This document shows positions 7,352-10,503 of a stretch of DNA of 10,503 bases, one piece after another. Made by a program: the position numbers and the translations under genes. Location: NCBI GenBank assembly GCA_013820865.1, contig JACDHU010000034.1, forward strand, positions 1 through 10,503, given 5' to 3'. Position 1 is the first letter of the stretch. The number at the start of each line of letters is the position of its first letter. The DNA is from Chloroflexota bacterium. Its GTDB lineage: Bacteria; Chloroflexota; Limnocylindria; QHBO01. The notes beneath the pieces are model-generated. The model saw only the letters and a list, made by a program, of their open reading frames with translations, made no database searches and had not been told where the DNA came from.

Positions 7352-8625
7352 CCGCCGCTCCCGCCGCTCCCGTCATGACCCGAGCCGAACGCCGCCTCCG
7401 GACCCGCCAGCGGATCCTCGGGGTCGTCTACCTCCTCCTCGCGGTGGGCATGGTGCTCGCATTCGGCGTCAGCGTCGGGGGCGACGCGAGCTCCAGCTTC
7501 GGCCTGACCGCACCGACCGCGCCGATCGCACTGCCGAACCTCGTGGTGCCCTCGGCGACCACCGCGTACCTCCTCGCCGCGGTCGTCGCCTTCGCCGGCG
7601 CCGTCCAGCTGACGCGCGGGTTCGGCACCCGCTGGGCGGTCGTGCTCGGCCTCGTGGCGTTCGCATTCGTCTTCGCGTTCCTGACCTGGGTCGCCGCGGG
7701 CCAGTCGATGAACCTGACCGGCCTGCTCGAGACGACGGTACAGCGCTCGGTGCCGATCGCATTCGGGGCGCTTTCCGGGGTGCTGTGCGAGCGGGCGGGC
7801 GTGGTCAACATCGCCATCGAGGGGATGCTCCTGTCCGGCGCGTTCGTCTCCGCGGTCGTCGCGTCGGCCTTCGACAACCCGTGGCTGGGCATGCTGGCGG
7901 CGATCCTCGTCGGTGGCCTGCTGGCGGCGCTGCTGGCCGTCCTGGCCATCCGCTATCGGGTCGACCAGATCATCGCCGGCTTCTTCATCAACATCCTGGT
8001 TGCCGGCCTCACTGCGTTCCTGAGCGTCCGCCTGCTCCAGCCGTACCAGAACGAGCTCAACACGCCCGAACGTCTCGGGCCGATCGCCATCCCGTTCCTG
8101 TCCGATATCCCCGTGCTCGGGCCGGTGCTGTTCCGGCACAACATCTTCGTGTACCTGCTGTTCGGGCTGATCATCGTCATCCACCTCGGGCTCTTCTACA
8201 CCCGCTGGGGCCTCCGGGTACGAGCCGTGGGCGAGCACCCCAAGGCGGCCGACACGGTGGGCGTGAACGTCTACTGGGTGCGATACAGCAACGTCATCAT
8301 GGGCGGGATGGTGGCCGGGCTGGGCGGTGCGTTCTTCACCATCGGTTCGACCGGCGGATTCGAGCGCGAGATGACCGCGGGCCGCGGCTACATCGGCCTG
8401 GCGGCCATGATCTTCGGCGGCTGGAACCCGATCGGCGGCTTCCTGGCGGCCCTCGTCTTCGGCTTCGCCGATGCCATCCAGTCGCGCCTATCGATCTTGT
8501 CGATCGCGATCCCGTCGGAATTCCTGCTCATGGTCCCGTATGTGGTGACGATCATCGTCGTCGCCGGCCTCGTCGGCCGGGCCCGCGCGCCCGCTGCTGA
8601 CGGCAAGCCGTACGTCAAGGAGTGA
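7348..8625 (+). CDS. nupQ: Nucleoside ABC transporter permease (NupQ/YufQ type, BPD_transp_2)
   Basis: This 425-residue inner-membrane protein is the second permease subunit. The family core begins near residue 126 with LLETTVQRSVPIAFGALSG, followed by ERAGVVNIAIEGMLLSGAF (148-166), VDQIIAGFFINILVAGLT (205-222), WGLRVRAVGEHPKAADTVG (287-305), GGMVAGLGGAFF (319-330) and GRGYIGLAAMIFGGWNP (345-361). The NIAIEGM and RAVGEHPKAADTVG motifs mark the NupQ-like half. About 120 residues precede the core, including roughly three extra hydrophobic segments (about 23-41, 71-86, 96-116). They make it longer than I recall for firmicute NupQ, although similar extensions may be common in related phyla. The start at 7348 gives the ATGA overlap with the first permease; the frame stays open upstream only as a shadow. 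The end overlaps the hydrolase start by 4 bases. Confidence 0.92.
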
Positions 8626-9563
8626 TCCCCGTCCGGCGGCGGGTGGTGCTCGACTGCGACCCCGGCCACGACGACGCGATGGCGATCCTGCTCGCCGCGG
8701 CCTCGCCCGCCATCGACCTCGAGGCAATCACGACGGTCGCCGGCAACCAGACCCTCGAGAAGGTCACGCTCAACGCCCGGCGGGTGTGCACGGTCGCCGG
8801 GATCGAGACCGTGCCGATCGCCGCCGGCTGCGAGTCTCCGATGCGGCGGAACCGAATCGTGGCCGGCGCGATCCACGGCGATTCGGGCCTGGACGGGGTC
8901 GAGTGGGACGAACCCACGGTGTCGCTCGACCAGCGGCACGCCGTGGAACTCTTGGTCGAGCTCGCCATGCGCCACGAGGCTCGGCCGCTCACCATCGTCG
9001 CGGTCGGACCGCTGACCAACGTCGCCACGGCGCTCCAACGCGAACCGCGCATCGCCGGGCGAATCGACCGGATCTCGATCATGGGGGGCGCCATCGGCCT
9101 GGGGAATTGGACGCCGTCGGCAGAGTTCAACTTCTATGCGGATCCCGAGGCTGCCGAGGTGGTCTTCGCGTCCGGCGTGCCGATCACGCTCGTGCCGCTC
9201 GAGGTCACCCACCAGGCGCTCGCGACCGAACGGATCCTGGCCCGCATCGCCGCCCTCGATAGCGCCGTGGCACGCATGAGCGACGCGCTGCTGCGCTACT
9301 TCAGTGAGACCTACGAGCGAGTCTTCGGCTTCAGCGCTCCCGCCGTCCACGACCCGTGCGCCGTCGCTGCCATCATCGATCCGACCATCTTCGACGCTCG
9401 GCCGATGAACGTTGCGATCGACGTCGCCTCGCAGCTCAGCCTCGGACGAACGGTGTGCGACGTGTACGGCACCACCGGGCGTGCGCCGAATGCCGACGTC
9501 GGCACCGGGCTCCAGGTCGACCGATTCTGGGATCTGATGCTGGAGGCGCTGGCGACGTACTAG
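8622..9563 (+). CDS. iunH: Inosine/uridine-preferring nucleoside hydrolase (IU-NH family)
   Basis: This 313-residue enzyme should hydrolyse the N-glycosidic bond of ribonucleosides to free base and ribose in the cytoplasm. IU-NH hallmarks are the calcium-binding motif DCDPGHDDA (11-19: Asp11, Asp13, Asp18), VAGN (39-42), VGPLTNVA (128-135, Thr132), AEFNFYADPEAA (167-178, Glu168 and Asn170) and AVHDPCA (241-247, His243 and calcium ligand Asp244). Length is normal for the family. The GTG start at 8622 overlaps the permease stop (GTGA, 8622-8625). AAGGAG (8617-8622) runs into this start codon and is therefore badly placed, so initiation probably relies on coupling to the permease. A GTG at 8643 would still keep the DxDPG motif. 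Its place as last gene of the nucleoside importer operon suggests it acts on the imported compounds. Purine versus pyrimidine preference cannot be told from sequence. Confidence 0.93.
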   Translation: MIPVRRRVVLDCDPGHDDAMAILLAAASPAIDLEAITTVAGNQTLEKVTLNARRVCTVAGIETVPIAAGCESPMRRNRIVAGAIHGDSGLDGVEWDEPTVSLDQRHAVELLVELAMRHEARPLTIVAVGPLTNVATALQREPRIAGRIDRISIMGGAIGLGNWTPSAEFNFYADPEAAEVVFASGVPITLVPLEVTHQALATERILARIAALDSAVARMSDALLRYFSETYERVFGFSAPAVHDPCAVAAIIDPTIFDARPMNVAIDVASQLSLGRTVCDVYGTTGRAPNADVGTGLQVDRFWDLMLEALATY

Positions 9564-10306
9564 GTCCGCATGGCCTCGCTGGTCGCGTGCGGATGCGCCG
9601 ACGGTGGCTCGCGAAGCAGGCTGACCGATAGCCCTGCGGCGGCCATGTCGCGCACCACCGAGACGTGGTCGTAGTTGACCGACCGAAACCCGACCGCAAT
9701 GTCCGGCTCACCGATGTACACGACGGCATAGCGTGCTCGCGCGTCTCCATCGGTCCCGCATCCGACGGAGCCACAGGCCACGAAGTGGGACGGACCGACG
9801 ACGCGGTGGAAGGCTTCGTGGGTGTGACCAAAGCAGAAGAGGTCATCGGCCTCATCGCTGGCGATGCGTGCCAGGACACGCGACGGCCGCGACGCCCACA
9901 GGTACTCGTTCTCCCGCAACGGGGAGCCGTGGAACAGGTTCACCGATCGGCCGGCCAGGTTCACCCGAAGCGACGTCGGCAGCTGGCGCAGCCAGGCTCG
10001 GTTCTCATCGCTCATGGTCTCCGCCGTCCAGCGCATGGATGCATTGCCCTCGGCCTCTGCCTCGGTGGTCGGCCAGGCGGCACCGGTCTGCTCGCGATCC
10101 ATCCCGACCGCTTCGTCCCAGTTGCCCTGCATGCACGGGATCTCCAGGCGACGCAGCTCGTCAACGACCTCGTTCGGATGCGGCCCGCGGCCCACCACGT
10201 CGCCCACGCAGTACAGCGCATCGGCACCGATGCTCGTCACGTCCTCGATCACCGCTCGCAGCGCGGGCAGGTTGGCGTGGATGTCCCCCATCACGGCAAT
10301 TCTCAT
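9560..10306 (-). CDS. Calcineurin-like metallophosphoesterase (Metallophos_2 / COG0639-like)
   Basis: This 248-residue protein has the two-metal phosphoesterase motifs in order: GDIHAN (Asp8, His10), GDVVGRGP (Asp36), GNWD (Asn62, in place of the common GNHD), LFHGSP (His126) and GHTH (His161, His163). Proteins of this type hydrolyse phosphomono- or diesters, and the substrate here is unknown. The ATG at 10306 is preferred because the motif-bearing strand begins at once (MRIAVMGDIHAN); an in-frame TTG at 10342 would add 12 arginine-rich residues. No Shine-Dalgarno precedes the ATG, but a promoter-like pair ends 7 bases before it, suggesting a leaderless transcript. Its stop overlaps that of the nucleoside hydrolase by 4 bases (CTAG). 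It lies downstream of the gene at the right edge on the same strand, so it could also be read from there. A link to nucleoside metabolism rests on proximity alone. Confidence 0.88.
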   Translation of the reverse strand: MRIAVMGDIHANLPALRAVIEDVTSIGADALYCVGDVVGRGPHPNEVVDELRRLEIPCMQGNWDEAVGMDREQTGAAWPTTEAEAEGNASMRWTAETMSDENRAWLRQLPTSLRVNLAGRSVNLFHGSPLRENEYLWASRPSRVLARIASDEADDLFCFGHTHEAFHRVVGPSHFVACGSVGCGTDGDARARYAVVYIGEPDIAVGFRSVNYDHVSVVRDMAAAGLSVSLLREPPSAHPHATSEAMRT

Positions 10307-10313
10307 GCGTAGG

Positions 10314-10342
10314 ATTCTGCCGATGCGAGTGCGTCGCGGCAA
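10314..10342 (-). promoter_or_regulatory. Candidate promoter giving a leaderless phosphoesterase mRNA
   Basis: On the minus strand, TTGCCG (10342-10337) and CAGAAT (10319-10314) are 17 bases apart, and each matches its consensus in four of six positions. The -10 ends 7 bases before the ATG at 10306, so transcription could start at or next to the start codon. No Shine-Dalgarno is present. Confidence 0.4.
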
Positions 10343-10383
10343 TACCCCAGCCAGGTGTCATCCACCGGACTTCCGTAGGCGGG

Positions 10384-10503
10384 TCAGGCGGCGCCGGACC
10401 CCACCATCGCTGGAGCAGCCAGGACGCTCACCTTGCCGGCCACCGTCCGGGCGACTTCGCGCAGCGCCATGGCGGCTGCCGAATCTTCGCCACCGGGATA
10501 CTG
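10384..10503 (-). CDS. C-terminal end of an unidentified protein, possibly Mrp/NBP35-type ATPase (runs off right edge)
   Basis: The minus strand from the window edge reads open for 39 codons to a TGA at 10386-10384. The visible part includes DSAAAMALREVARTVAGKVS, followed by a short small-residue tail (VLAAPAMVGSGAA). An amphipathic helix with a SPAAxAFREIAxxVAxxVS pattern is typical of the end of Mrp/NBP35/ApbC iron-sulfur carrier ATPases, and this segment resembles it from memory. With no P-loop or CxxC in view, the assignment is weak. It is coding in style (continuous frame, helix pattern), lies 77 bp upstream of the phosphoesterase on the same strand, and no terminator-like hairpin is evident between them. 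Confidence 0.5.
   Translation of the reverse strand, partial: QYPGGEDSAAAMALREVARTVAGKVSVLAAPAMVGSGAA

Overview
The window is about 10.5 kb of very GC-rich, tightly packed bacterial DNA with no RNA genes, mobile elements, CRISPR arrays or gene-free stretches over 300 bases. The base composition, the GTG starts, the near-absence of Shine-Dalgarno sequences at several genes, and the Ser/Pro/Ala/Glu-rich linker behind the lipobox of the binding protein suggest a Chloroflexota bacterium (Limnocylindria/Ellin6529-like). A high-GC actinobacterium is the main alternative. This placement is inference from style, not from a marker gene.

Layout. At the left edge, on the minus strand, are the N-terminal part of a Ser/Thr protein kinase (1-321) and, upstream of it in the same operon, a membrane-anchored Ala-rich protein of unknown function (318-1184). 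Starting only 6 bp away in the opposite direction is an adenosine deaminase-family gene (1191-2228, +). It ends in an 8-bp tail-to-tail overlap with a HAD-IIA phosphatase (2221-3084, -). The phosphatase is divergent, across about 150 bp, from the main operon on the plus strand. That operon holds a BMP/PnrA-type nucleoside-binding lipoprotein (3237-4388), two strong tandem hairpins (4395-4467), a double-domain ABC ATPase (4489-6060), two permeases (6053-7351 and 7348-8625) and a nucleoside hydrolase (8622-9563). The last four are chained by 8-, 4- and 4-bp overlaps. The hydrolase ends in a 4-bp convergent overlap with a calcineurin-like phosphoesterase (9560-10306, -). Upstream of that on the same strand is the C-terminal 39 codons of a gene running off the right edge, possibly Mrp/NBP35-like.

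How it works together (inference from families and order). The lipoprotein captures nucleosides outside the cell and the NupOPQ-type transporter imports them. The deaminase would convert adenosine to inosine, and the hydrolase would split nucleosides to free base and ribose. The HAD phosphatase could dephosphorylate a nucleotide or sugar phosphate, but its substrate cannot be read from sequence. The centre of the window is therefore a nucleoside uptake and breakdown locus built from known families. I do not see a clearly new system. The most interesting details are regulatory: probable leaderless promoters, the tandem hairpins between the binding protein and the transporter, and a possible structured 5' leader.
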